Below are positions 24,999 to 37,761 of a stretch of 64,000 nucleotides of DNA, piece after piece. The notes beneath the pieces were generated by a model. The model was not told the origin of the DNA and ran no database searches. It worked only from the letters and a program-made list of their open reading frames with translations. How positions within the stretch are numbered: position 1 is the first letter of the stretch; each line of letters starts with the position of its first letter. Location of the stretch: contig NC_088926.1 of the NCBI RefSeq assembly GCF_038396675.1, positions 19,781,001 through 19,845,000 of the forward strand. The letters are read 5' to 3'. The DNA comes from Hydra vulgaris. Lineage: Eukaryota > Cnidaria > Hydrozoa > Anthoathecata > Hydridae. The position numbers were made by a program, and so were the translations under genes.

Positions 24999-25693
24999 CA
25001 ATGAACAATGAACATAGTAACAATAACATACAAAGTTATGACCATAATAACAGTAAGTTTTATAACGATGAACTTACTAACAATGAACATAGTAACAATA
25101 ACATACAAAGTTATGACCATAATAACAGTAAGTTTTATAACGATGAACTTACTAACAATGGAAGTAATACTGATAAATATGTCTGCAATGAACCAAGAGT
25201 CTATGAAAATAATATCGATAACCTCATTAAAAATAATGAAGTTTCTCAAGAACAAGTAAAAAATTCTTTTAAAAGCATGGCGGAGTTTCATAGCTTTAAA
25301 AGTTCGAACGAAAGTCAACACTCAACAAATATAACAGCATCACTCAACAAATATAACAACAAAACAAAAGAGAGACAAACAAAGAATCACACATTTATAA
25401 ATGCAGATCAGAGTCTTAGCGAGCCGACAAAAAATCACAATATATATTCCGAAGATGCTAATAATAAAATTCACGACTACAAAAAAATTATTCATCTCGA
25501 TATCGGACAGTTTCAACCAAGAAGATTAAGCACGAAAGACAGAGCAGCAATACGCCAAAAGCTCAATAGTTTAAACAAAAGTAATGTACAAATTAACATG
25601 CGAAATCGCACTGTATCGCTAGTAAAACAAGATGTTGGAAAAAATGAAGTATTAGTATGGTGTGATGATTCGGAAGAAGGAAATGACGTATAA
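24999..25693 (+). pseudogene. C-terminal exon of the upstream potassium-channel copy
   Basis: It opens after an acceptor (TTTCAG, 24993-24998) with phase 1, exactly the phase of the last exon of the intact channel. It codes for about 230 residues, hydrophilic and Asn/Ser/Lys rich, ending near IIHLDIGQFQPRRL then DRAAIRQKL and a 40-residue tail (VLVWCDDSEEGNDV). The intact channel shares [14 protein letters not shown] and DRANIRRKL and an upstream R/T-F-x-x-x-D-Q-S motif. The exon is open throughout and contains an exact 75-bp tandem duplication. Exons for S1-S6 are missing upstream, so it is probably an orphan, although an expressed gene with diverged or unassembled middle exons cannot be excluded. 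Confidence 0.7.
25004..25153 (+). repeat. Exact in-frame 2 x 75-bp tandem duplication
   Basis: Two identical 75-bp units, each encoding 25 residues (NNEHSNNNIQSYDHNNSKFY then NDELT). Identity at every base, including silent positions, indicates a very recent duplication or ongoing homogenisation. Confidence 0.97.
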
Positions 25694-25760
25694 GCTACAA
25701 AATAACTGTAAAAATGTTATGTACATAACAACACCATTGCAATTCACATGTCTATAGATA

Positions 25761-25766
25761 AATAAA
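25761..25766 (+). terminator. Possible polyadenylation signal of the upstream channel copy
   Basis: AATAAA in the context gataaataaatt, 68 nt after the stop codon. A similar gataaataaag lies after the intact channel's stop, so the 3' flanks may also be homologous. Confidence 0.35.
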
Positions 25767-25799
25767 TTTCAAACACAACTGCAAGAACTGCAATAAAAA

Positions 25800-26935
25800 A
25801 TTTAGCCTCTTATAATAAAATCCTTATTAAACTTTGGTGAGTGTGGTGGTGTAACTGCCGCTCTCAATTTATATGCTTTCGACTAGCATCCTAATTTTTT
25901 ATAAAGTTGTACTTGTTATAAAAATGTCATATAACTTTTTGCAAATTCTTGAAATATTTAGTTTTAATTTTTTTTTTTATTTTTTTTTTGTTTTACATTA
26001 TTTTTGTCTCGCTTATATTCACGATGCCTAATTTAAAGCATCTTTAGGTTTATTTAAAAAAAAGGTTTATTTTTTTTTAAAAAAAAGATTGTTTTGTTAA
26101 TGCGTGAAACAGAATTTTATCGGTGTTGTATATTTTTAATGCTGGAAAACTTTTTCAGTTACTTACAAGCAGTCAGTTAGCTTTTTTAGAAAACTGCTTC
26201 TTTTTAAGACATATTTAAGCCAACTGCTCTCACAGAAACTGTATTGTTCTTGAAAAGAAATTTTTAGGTACGAAATTAGGGTAATGATTTTAAAGTTCTA
26301 TGAAGAAAACTTTGCTTTCTTTTGTTTCTCATTGTTAAACGTAACATACTACCTTATCCGCTGAATAGCGCATATATCCTTAATATATCCGCTGAGTAGC
26401 GCATGTCTAAACTTTCAAACAAAGTCCAATGCACTTTGCTTCATGTGACGTGTATCTTATAATCAAGCGTTTGGAAAACTTAGTTGTAACCAGTTACATA
26501 TTAGTCGAACACAAAAGACTGACTTTTGATTTTATAAAAAGTAAACAACTCCATATTGTTATAGAGATCAGCTTAGCACGCATCAAATCCTTGTGTCAAA
26601 AGCTTTACCATAATTATAGGAATCTCAACTAGATCTTGGACAATTTGTTTTATTTTACCTTTGGCAACATGATGTTTAGTGGAAACGATGGTTTTTAGTT
26701 TCAGCTACTTCAGCAAGTGTTAAGTTTACAATGAATCAGATTGATGTCAGGTTGGCTATTCGGTCGGCTAGGTCCATTAAACTTTAATTAATTTTATCGA
26801 AATATCGGTACTTAACAAATCTGGAGGTCTTTTAAACTTGTATGGCAATAATATCTCTACTGCATGATGTTGGACACGAAGATATTGTTAACTCACAGGA
26901 AGAAGTTGATAATTTACTTAACTGGTCATTCATGT
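25800..26935. other. AT-rich stretch without gene
   Basis: It contains two near-identical short direct repeats (atccgctgaatagcgcat and atccgctgagtagcgcat, 26358-26405). Otherwise no feature is supported. Confidence 0.4.
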
Positions 26936-26938
26936 CAA

Positions 26939-27175
26939 TCAGTGGCGTCGCTAGGGGAGTGCGGTCTGCACTGGGTGACACCATCGCTGCGTGACACTCC
27001 GGGATGACACCAAAAAATTGATAAAATGCAATTATGCCAGAACTTATTTTTCTAAAAGACCTTTTAGATATAGAGGACTCTTTTAGTTTCATCTTTCACC
27101 TGTTAGTCTAGAGGAGTTACACCAAACGCTTAACGTACTGATTGACAACAACCGCAGCGACACCAAAGTGAAACA
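26939..27175. mobile_element. hAT-type terminal fragment or MITE remnant
   Basis: The left end CAGTGGCGTCGCTAGGG is the classic hAT-type terminus, followed by a GC-richer gggtgacaccatcgctgcgtgacac segment. No matching inverted copy ending …CGCCACTG is seen within 1 kb, although cgcagcgacacc at 27154-27165 echoes the interior. A truncated non-autonomous copy is likely. Confidence 0.5.
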
Positions 27176-27189
27176 AAAACTCAAATAAT

Positions 27190-28500
27190 TTCTCCAGCAA
27201 AGGATAAGAGAGAAGGCCTATGGTTATTGCTGACAGTAAGTCAGAAAATCAATCTTTAATCAAACTCTTTTTTTGACATTACAAAATGACCTTGAATGGG
27301 ACAGTCACTTCCACCAGAATTGCTGCGCTAGAATATCGGGAATACATTACTGGGGTCGCATGTTGCCCCTTTAAACACATATTTAGACGAATTTGGTTAT
27401 TTAGGATACGGCCTTAGCTTGACCTGCGTTTTGTGACATCTCTTGTGCTCATTTCATTAAACTGTCAACCCTTGAGTAATATACTGCAACTAGATTTAAT
27501 GGACGCCCATGTCAACTCCGAAAACATTTTTCTCCGATTAATCAAAAAATCTCTGTATCGACTGATCACCCTTATAGAGCAATGTTTAAAGTCAAAACTA
27601 TTATGAAAAAATTTGAGGATTTTGCGATAGCTGAAACTCTTAGATCCAAAAATTGAATGATTAAAGTAATCTTTTTCGGGTTCCAAAATGTTCCTACTTA
27701 CCTATTTACTGTATTTTTTTATACATAAAATAGTAATAAAAATAGATAATAATAAACAACATTTTTAACTCGAATTTAATTTAATTCGATTTTAAGTATA
27801 TAACAAAAGCATGTTAAATACTTTGTATTAAAAGAAAAAAAAAACGGATTTAAAGAACTATTCTTTTCTGTTTCTATAGAAATAAACTTTTTTTTATCCG
27901 ATTTTTATTTTATACTTTTTTTATTTTCACTTTTTTAAACTTATTGTTGAACTGAAATGAAAAACTGAAAAAAAACCTGAAAAGGCCGGAATAAAATTGA
28001 ACTAAAAATACAAGAGAATAAAAGTGAGTGTATCGTAATTCAAAATTAAAACACTTGAAAAGCTTTTTTCATGTTATCTTGCGTGCAATTCGCTAATCAC
28101 TAAAAATAAAAACTTTAAAATTAGATTATTTTAGCAAAGCAATTAAACGAAACGGTTCAGTTTTAAAGTCGACAATTAAAAGCTGAAGTATTTCTATTAC
28201 TATTGAAATTAAAAAACTTTTACTTTTAAAAATTTATGTTTTATTATTTCTTTGTTTAAAGATAAACTTTAACTGATAATAATCATAATTATAATAATAA
28301 TCATAACAATAACAATATTGGTAATAATAATATTGAATTATAAGCTTATACATTTGACTTACAACTCTTATTAAAAAATTATTATTATTGCATTGAATGA
28401 GTGATTATGGCGAAACTAACATGTTTATTTTGCCATTCACTCATTCATTACAATATTATAAATAAATTAAAAGTACCCTTATGAGAAAAAAATACAGACT
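27190..28500. other. Upstream flank of the potassium-channel gene, no gene recognised
   Basis: Segment 27290-27700 is somewhat less AT-rich and has short open stretches on both strands, but matches nothing I recognise. Segment 27700-28500 is A/T-rich with ATA/ATT runs (28270-28345). Confidence 0.35.
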
Positions 28501-28641
28501 TATATAAGACTGTGACCAGATATAACAATTTCTCTTTTTTACTAAGTTTTATTCATTCTTCAAATGTTAACAACTGCAAGGTGTACAAATAAAGAACTTC
28601 TTGCTTTTCACTTAATCTAATTAAAGTGTGAATTCTTCCGA

Positions 28642-28935
28642 ATGATGAATCACGAAGAACTTCTTGTAACTGACGGTCTCAAAAATAATATTGGCCGAAT
28701 AATTATTAATGTTGGTGGATCAAGACATGAATGTTATATCAGTACTATTCAAAATTTTCCAGATACAAGATTGTTTTGGATAGCTGAGACCGCATTGGCA
28801 ATGGAAAATTTAAGTGTGGAGACAAGTGAATTTTTCTTTGATAGACACCCGGGGTGTTTTGAGAATATTTTGAACTATTGCCGGACTGGTAGACTTCATT
28901 GCCCAAAAGATGTGTGCGGTCCCCTTTTTCAAGAG
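28642..28935 (+). CDS. Kv channel exon 1 (N-terminus and first part of T1)
   Basis: Residues 1-98, [20 protein letters not shown] to CGPLFQE. It ends phase 0 at GAG then GTATGT. The start codon context is CCGAATGATG. No upstream in-frame ATG is seen, but a 5' non-coding exon or trans-spliced leader is possible. Confidence 0.92.
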
Positions 28936-29796
28936 GTATGTTTTATATTTCTAATTTATTACCACTCTATTCTTGCATTTAAGTAAAAAAAATATGTTTT
29001 TACAATCAAAAATTATTTAATTACCTAATTTATATAACAATTTTATCAAATATTAACCAATAGTATCAAAATAGTTTGTTTATCTCTTAACAAAGTTGAA
29101 TAAATAAAATAAAAAATGAATCAATCAAAAAACGATTCAGTTCGGCAGGTATAAAGTTATGATAAAAAAAATTATTAAGTTATAAATATATTTAAACAAA
29201 ATAGGAAAATTTGAACAAATTAAATTTTTTTAAATTGTTTAAAATTGAGTTTTAAAACAATTTTTTTTTTTCACTTTGTATCTTATAAATTTTCATTTGT
29301 TTTTAGGAGCTTGAGTTTTGGGGTGTAGATGAAATGATGATGCAACCTTGTTGTTGGCCTAATTATAGTGAATACAGAGAAGTTAGTAAAAACCTGAAAT
29401 TATTTGAAGTTGAAGAAGATGAACTTTTGTTATATGAAAAAAACTTGGATGAGACCTCAAAAGGAAAAGTTTTATTGGAAAAACTTACCAGAAAAATATC
29501 ACATATTTTACCACAAAAAAAATACATTGAGAATGTATGTATACAATGATCCAAACTAAGCCAATTGGGGCAAATACCGAGCGCTGGGGTTTTTAAAGGA
29601 GTTATTGTAAGAGTAGTAAACTCTTTTATTTTAGTAAAAAAAAGGGTAGCTTGGTTTGGTAATAACTCTGCCCATTTTTTTCTTGATATAAAAATATAAA
29701 ACAATTGTTTCAAAAATTACAATTTGGCTAGCATTTCTATCTAGTAAAATTTATGTACACATTTTATATATATTTTAAAATATATTCAAAACTTAA

Positions 29797-29885
<89 letters not shown>

Positions 29886-31794
29886 ATTTTTCCACCTACC
29901 ACAGCAACCTTTAAATAAAAAACAAATTTGCGAAGGCGAAACTATTGAAATAAATTACCTTTTTTACTATTGAAAAAATAGCAAAAAAGGTAAAATATCT
30001 CCAAAACTTAATTTCGTCTACTTTTAAAACGTATAGTTTTAAGTATTTAAGTTAACACAAGTACATGTGTTAAAGTAAAAAAGCAAGGTAAAAAAATTAT
30101 TTTTCATCCAATAGGATAAAATTTTAAAAATAGTCAAAGCAATATGTTTTAGCTAAAACATATTGCTTTGATACTTTTGATGGCTTACTTAATGTAAAGC
30201 TCTCTTTTTTTATAAGTTTAGCATTATAGAAATTTATTTGAATATATATGTATTACTTTTTAAGGGGTGTTGCATAGATAAAATGAGAAAAATGTATAGA
30301 TAATATAAGAAGCGGCTGTATCAAAGATATAATAGGTAGACGTGAAATGATATGAATGGAGCTTGTATAAAAGTTAAAAAAGGGTAATAAAATTTATAAT
30401 AAATGAGTGTATAAAAATTATGAAAGTTAGGTGTATAAAAGATATGAAAGGTGGGTGTATAAAAGAAGTGAGAGGAAAATATATAAATGTTATGAAAGCT
30501 AAATGTACAACCGATATGAAAGTTGGATCTTTAAATTAGGCCTTAAAGTAACTTTTTTTCGCTTCTCTCTTAATTAAGAATATTTAAAGTTAAGCAAGTG
30601 AAATTTAGGTAATGGCTGTGAGCGATGAAGTGGTGAATGGTGGAGAGGTGTACAAAGACTGATAATAAATTACCATAAAATTGATGTATAATAAAATCAT
30701 ATAGAAAAAGAATACTTCGTATAATGTAAAAACATTTTCCTCTAAAAAAATATTTTTTAATTTACTTTTATGCATGTAATATAACAATATATTTGCGTTT
30801 ACATAGACTTTATCTATATTGATCTATATAAATCTAAATTATTTTTTTTTAGACAATAACTGGTATAAACATTTTCATAGTATTGCTCTCAATAGTAACC
30901 TTCTGTTTATCAACAGAACCGGTATTTAAAAGGCAAGAAAAGTTGTTTAATTCATTCGAAATATTCTATTGCATATTTTTCACTCTGGATTTAATTTTAC
31001 GAATTGTTTGTTGCCCTTCAATGGTGAACCTTTTCAAAGAATATCTCACGTGGTTTGATATAATTTCTATACTGCCATTTTATTATGAGTTTGTTTTTAA
31101 AAAAAGAGAAATTGGATTTTTATTACTTTTACGGTTGCTTCGTATATTTCGGCTACCTCGGTACTTCAAAGGTTTCCGAGGTATGATAGTAATAGGCGAG
31201 ACATTAAAAGCAAGCTTTGAACAACTATTGTTGCTAATATTAGTGCTTACGATTCCCATGGTGGTTTTTGCAACAATGGTGTATTATGCTGAAAAGGTAT
31301 TTTGGTATTTGAATTAAAAATAATTTTAAGATTTTGGTAGAGATAATGATTTTATATAGTATTTGTGTTTTTATTTTTAATTATTATTTAATATTATTAA
31401 AATATTATATATATATATATATATTATTATTATTATTTTTATCATTTTTATTATTTGTTATTAGTATTTTCTTATCTCTATGTTATTATTACCAGCTCAT
31501 TTAGTTTTATTTTCATTTAGTTTATTTAGTGGATAATTATTTTAGTTTATTTTATTATCATTTGAAGCTTGTATGTTTAATATTTAATCGCTTAATAAGT
31601 TTGAAACGCCTAGTTTTCAACGTTAAGAATGATTTTGAAGATAATTTCAATGCAAAAAAGTAAAAAAACTTCTAAATGCATTTAAGAATAAAAATGGTAC
31701 TTCACTAGTATAACTATAAATAAACCAGTAGGTTTGTTCAAAGAATTTTTCACGAATCTTTTTGATTAATAATATATATATATATGTGTGTGTG

Positions 31795-31883
<89 letters not shown>

Positions 31884-34800
31884 ATATATATATATTAGCA
31901 TTTAACTAGGAACTTTATGCCTCCTTCCTTAGGAGGCGTAAAGTTCCTAGTAAAAAGACGCCAGCTTAACCCAAAATGTCGCATTTTAGGTTAAGCTGGC
32001 GTCGAACCTCGCACCTCTTGGTTCTGAGCCAGAATTCTAGCAACTGCACCACCACCTTTATAAAAAAAATTATTATGTTATGTATAGTATAGTTAAAGTA
32101 TACTCTTTAAAGTAGTATACTCTTTAAACTATATAAGTTTATTAGAACAAAAGATTAAAATAGGATAGTTGTGGCAAATTAGCTTTTAAATGCCAAAACT
32201 TTTGTGGCAACGGCTCGACATTAGGTTTAAATTGTCGATTGGGACCATGTACGATTTTGTTGTGTGTTTATAAATTGTTTAAAATATTTTATAGTAAAAA
32301 TTAAAACAATTACTTCTAAAGTATCATACTCAAGATTCTTGTTTTACCTTGATTTTTCTAACTATTTGGAAATAAAGTTAGATGTCTGTTTCTAATTATT
32401 TTTTATAAGCATTTACTAAAGTTAGTATTGTTTCATACTGGTTTTTACCAAAAGAAAATTGTAATCTTGTGATAAATTTCAGGTCTAACACTAGCTCTAC
32501 TCTAACCAAAAGACAATTAGGCGTTAAGCTGTTGTAAAACCAAGAAACCATCAGTGTCGTTTTTTTATTAATTAATTAATTTATTTTTATTTATTTTGTG
32601 TGTGTGTGTGTGTGTCCTATAGCATCTTTAAAGTTCTCCCTTTTTGATTTTCGGTTTAACCTTAATGCCTAAAAAAAATTATGGTGAACAAATATATTTT
32701 TAAAAAATGACGTCATTGCTTTTTTATATTGTTGCTTTTGAGCGCTATGGTGTCTTTTATCGCTCTTATCGCTCTTTTGAGCGCTGTGGTTTTATCGCTC
32801 TTATATCATTGGAGTGTTTGCTGTTTTATTGCCTTTTTTTTTCAACTTTTTAATTTTTTTTTAACAATTTTGTAGTTAGGTAATAAGAAGTTTATTAACA
32901 GAGATAAATTTTTTTTTTATAAATTTTCTTTTTTTTTTACCAAAATATTAGAACAGTGATTCTAACTTCGAAAGCATTCCACGTTCATTTTGGTGGGCTA
33001 TAATTACTTTAACTACTGTTGGTTACGGTGATATGTCGCCAACTTCATTAGCGGGAAAAATAATTGGTGGATTTTGTGCCTCATTTGGAATACTCGTGGT
33101 TGCACTTCCGATATCTATTATTGGAAGTAATTTTTCGTTTTACTATTCTTACGCAAAAGCAAAAATGGAACTTCCTAAACACGAGAGCAAAGTTTTGAGT
33201 CAAAAGAATCAAAATCAAAGACTGAAAGATAAACAAGATGGTATTTTTCTTTATTTTCTATTTAAAACTATTATAAGTTTTTTTTTAAATTACAAAATAT
33301 TACAATTAATTCTTTTAACAGCAAAAATTTACAATACAATGGATGAAAAAGTGATAAAAAACTATGTTAAATAAGTACATTTCAGAGCCCTAGTTAAATG
33401 TCCTCTACAATGACAATAACATACAACTATTGTGTTGACTGCTGTATTTAGTTATAAAACAAGACAATAACAGTTGTAATTTTTTTACCGAATAGTTTCA
33501 TACAATAGTTAAGAACAATGCCGGATTTACTGTAGGGCTTTTTGAGCAAAAGCCCTGGGCCCCACATGTAAGAGAGTCTCTAATATAATAAAGAAATTAG
33601 TTTTAAGCCTACTTTCGTAAACAATTAATGTTAAGTCTTTATAAAACTTGACTTTATTTTCCTAATAACTTATGTTAACAGCTTAACACTGATTGGTTAA
33701 TGACAATTTCTTGGATCAAGGAGAAGAGATCACCTGCTGAGAGATTTGTAACATATTTGTAACATAGCAAATCAGGGACATGCAGCGCAATATATGCTTG
33801 AGACCATTTTGAAATTTCTAATTCACAAAAAATTGATATTAAGTGTTGTTGTGGGCAGTCATACGACAATGCCTCAGCAATTAGTAGAAACTACGAAGCT
33901 GCACAAATAAAATTTAAAGAAATTAGCAGTTTGGATACTTTTTGTTGGATATTCTCTGAATTTGGTAGAAGTGGCTTCAGCTGAGAGTTGTTCGAGTGCT
34001 GTGAGTTTTTTTAACATTATTGAGGAGCTGTAAAAATGTTTGTTGTACCAGTTACACACGTCGTTATGAGATGCTGTGGAAAGTTTTGAAAGGAGAAGAT
34101 AATAACGGTGAATGTTTACCTAAAAAATTAGCGCAATGCGCTATTTTTGTCGAGTAGATACTAATTAGGCTCTTGCAAATGGCTATTCGCAAACTGGAGA
34201 TGTGCTCCATAAACCTGTTAATGACAGAGATAATCTAGCTGAAGTACGCTGCAAAGCTCTGGGTCTTTATGCGCGCTTGCTGCCTCTGGAAACTAAAATA
34301 TACTTAATACTCTAGAATGACATCTTTTAAATTAAAAGCTACAATTAAATAACAATGTGTCCAGCATCGAGTCACAGAAGGAGTTTGTTATATTAAAATG
34401 TAATTATTTTGAAAAAAAAGGAGCAAAAAGGATTAGAGAAAGCTGGCACATAAAAATATTTGATAACTTCTTCAAGAACTCAAAATGTAAGACTAACTCC
34501 CTTAGACTGTGTACATGCAACTTCCACTCAAATGTCGCTTGATTACGTGGAAATTTCGTGATGAGAGCTTCATTACCGATGAGTAATGAGGCTCTCTACG
34601 CGGAAATATTGTTTCCTATAATGAAACTCATCAAAAATAGGCTGTATACCTCAGTGCTTCAACAACGATGTAACAACCAGGCTACTAGGAGTATTGAAAA
34701 AGACATCATAAGAGTAATGAACTTTAATGATATTGTCAATGACATTGCAAGACCAAAAAACTAGAAAACTACATTTATGATTTATTTCTAGTATTATAAA

Positions 34801-37699
34801 AGTGACACTTTTCAAACGTGACAACTCAAACTATTCTTTGAGAAAGTGTAATACTTTTTCTGAAAGCACGCTTTGAATCATTTACTATTTGATTTTATAG
34901 ATAATAAACTCATGTCATTAATCAAATGACTATGCCAAATATTGCATTACCAATTATCCTAAGGCAAAGAGCTACTTACTAAGTTACAGCCCGGGCCCCA
35001 ACAATTGTAAACCCGGCCCTGGTAAGAATAGGTAGCACTTAGAATTATTTAGTTGTTGTTATTATTTCTATGAATAGGTCACTTAGTGTTACTTCGTGTC
35101 AATATCTTGGTATGAAAACCACATAGTGGGTGTCAGTTTTAGTCAATGTTAGTATGTGTCAGAAAAATTATTCTAGTAAAGACGTCAAAGAACAATACCA
35201 ATCTTCAATTTTTTTAAAGTTGCATTTAAAAAAAATTGAACTAAACGAGCATTTTTCTTTATCACCTAATGTCAATAATTTACACTTTTAGAAGTAAGTG
35301 GACTAGATGGTATTAAAATTACTTTGACATATTCAAAAGTAATAACAGGGTTGTCCATAAAGTACGTACGCTCATAGGGGGAGGGAGGAGGTCTTCAAAA
35401 AGCGTAAAAAGCGTATGGGAGAAAGGGTATGGCTTTAACTTAAAAGTATGTACTTCAATTTTCATATTTATCAAAATTAACCAGCTAATCAATAAAAAAG
35501 TTAAAACTCTGACTAAAGATCCTAGTTTTAGTAGGATTTTTTGATGTTCCAGATAGGACACTTTCACACATTGTGCAATAAACGCACATGTAATTACATA
35601 TTTATTTTAAATTGTTTAAATATAGATAAAAACTCACAAACATATGGTTTTATTTTCTCAAAAAGTTTTTATACTATCTGAAATACAATGTCTTATGGTA
35701 TCGTGTTGAAATACAGCTATCTGAATGTCCATTTCAGTATTTCAAATGTTATTAAAAAGGCAATCAGTTAGCAAATAATTCTTTATAAGATGGTATGAGC
35801 TGCCAAACATAAACTAACTAATAATTTAATCATTTGGTACAATCTTTTGACTTGGTTTTCATAAAGTTTATAATAAGGTTTTAAGTTCCTTTTTTGACGC
35901 CAGTGTTTATTAAACCTCTTTGATTTATACCTATGTCAAATGAGGAGGCCTTGAAAAAAATTGGGATGACAAAAGCCTGGGAAAAAAAAAATAACCCTAA
36001 ATTGCTTATCGCCATCCCTTTTTTTTTACAAAGCCTTCTCATTTGGCATAGGTATAAACATACTTAAGTTTGGAGTTTACACAATGTGTGAAAGTGTCCC
36101 ATCTGAGACATCAAAAAATCCAGCGGGCGCCCATGCATACATGCCACCTCTGATATATTGGCCCTGAGTAAGGCGTATTTCAGGCAACCTATTTTTTGAG
36201 TCAACAAAATATTGGTTGCCGTGGCTAGTGGTTTGGACGCCCCGCTCCCCCTCAAATAAACGTGTCATTAGGGTCTCAAAGTTATCCAAATTTTACCGCT
36301 ATGTTTTATTAAAATAAAAAACTCCTTATTAGCAAAAGGGCACAAAATTTGCTGTTTCTCCCCCCCCCCCTCGCCTCGCCAATTAAGGGGTATGGGTAGC
36401 CTACCCTCGGCACTGGGTTTTAGGCTTTGTTTTCAATATTACTGATCTCGCGTAGGACTTGTTTTTTACGAACTTTCTAAATAGGGGCGCCAGATTAAAA
36501 CCTCCGCCTTAATTTGGTTTTTTTTTTTATTTGATCCGTCATTAAAACAAAAAAAGTGTACAATATGACGTTATCGGGAATCGAACTCGAGTTTTCGCTG
36601 TCGAAGTTTATAACATTAACCTCTTGGCCAAGCACAAATTGTTAACGTGGAACTTAACTTTATTAAATTAGTATTTGTATATACATTTGAAGAAGTATTG
36701 CGTTCATGTGCCGCAAACAAAGGGCTTTGGGGTCGAATAAAGTATCTAAGGCACCTCCTCCACCTTTTTCGTTTTTTCAATAAACTTTTTTATGTAAAAA
36801 AAAAAGTTAGGGAGGGGTATTTGAAAAACGTACGTACTTTTTAAGGGGGGTGTGGACATAAAAGTACGCATGGGAACAGGGGGAGAGAGGGGGTCAAATT
36901 TCAAAATTTTTGGCGTACGTACTTTATGGACGACTCCTAAGTTAATGTTCAAAGTATTTACCCTTATAATTAATGCATCGTTATATTTGCGTCCGATTAT
37001 TCTTATAATTTATGCAGAATTACATTTGCGCCCAATTATTTTTGCAAGTCTTAAACTTTTTACTTTTTTTTTAGGCATTGATTAAGGTTAAGCGTTAAGT
37101 TTAAAATTTTCATTTTTTTTTTGCCAGACCGTGATTGTTGCTTCTCAAAGGCAAGAGCAACAGACTTGAGTCTTTTTTGAGTCAAAGTTTGAGCACATTT
37201 TGTGACAGAGACTAAAATGTAGCTTGTCAGTTTTGAGACAGCAGACTAAAATGTAGCTTGTCAGTTTAAACATGATTGTAGCCATACATTTAGGCTCAAA
37301 TTGGTTTTTCCATAATTTCTTTTATCAGAAAATTGTTTGGGGAAAAATTATTTTCTAAACCCACTTATAAAAAATTATTCGGACTTTTTGAAAAAAATGT
37401 AAAATGCCTTTTATTTTTCTTGCAACCACTATGTGTAACGCTATAATCACCATGAATATAAATACGACCCCGAGCCGTGGCTACACACCCCTATATTTGG
37501 AGGGGAGTGCAAACACATTTAGGGAGTCCATTAGCAAATTTAGGACCTCTTTCTGAAATGAAAAGAGCTTTTTTTATTATTTTTAGTAATACATAGTGGA
37601 ATATTTTCGTAACCTTGACATTGGAGCAGATTTTTATAGGTTGACTTTCAAAATAAGTTTCCTAACATAAAATGAAGCCTAATTGTATACCGGGCTTCT

Positions 37700-37761
<62 letters not shown>

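Larger units (their letters stand above)
35347..36939. mobile_element. Composite non-autonomous element with GTCCATAAAGTACGTACGC ends
   Basis: GTCCATAAAGTACGTACGC at 35353-35371 is inverted at 36911-36932 as GCGTACGTACTTTATGGAC. A second pair of inverted arms lies inside (ttttttgatgttccagatag… at 35538-35585 against 36066-36113). A foldback lies between them (about 35922-36060), as does a tRNA-like segment (36570-36640). G-rich tracts (gggggagggaggaggt and its counterpart) follow each end. No transposase is present. It may be several nested insertions rather than one element. Target duplication not resolved. Confidence 0.6.

Noticed and set aside
27465-27686. 73-codon minus-strand open frame upstream of the Kv gene
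   Set aside because: Competing open stretches on the other strand and no motif; left unassigned.
36064-36289. Two overlapping minus-strand open frames (63 and 70 codons)
   Set aside because: They lie within the inverted-arm repeat of the composite element and have no family match.
36568-36642. Functional tRNA gene
   Set aside because: A- and B-box-like sequences exist, but no acceptor stem or anticodon arm can be drawn; listed only as a tRNA-like repeat.
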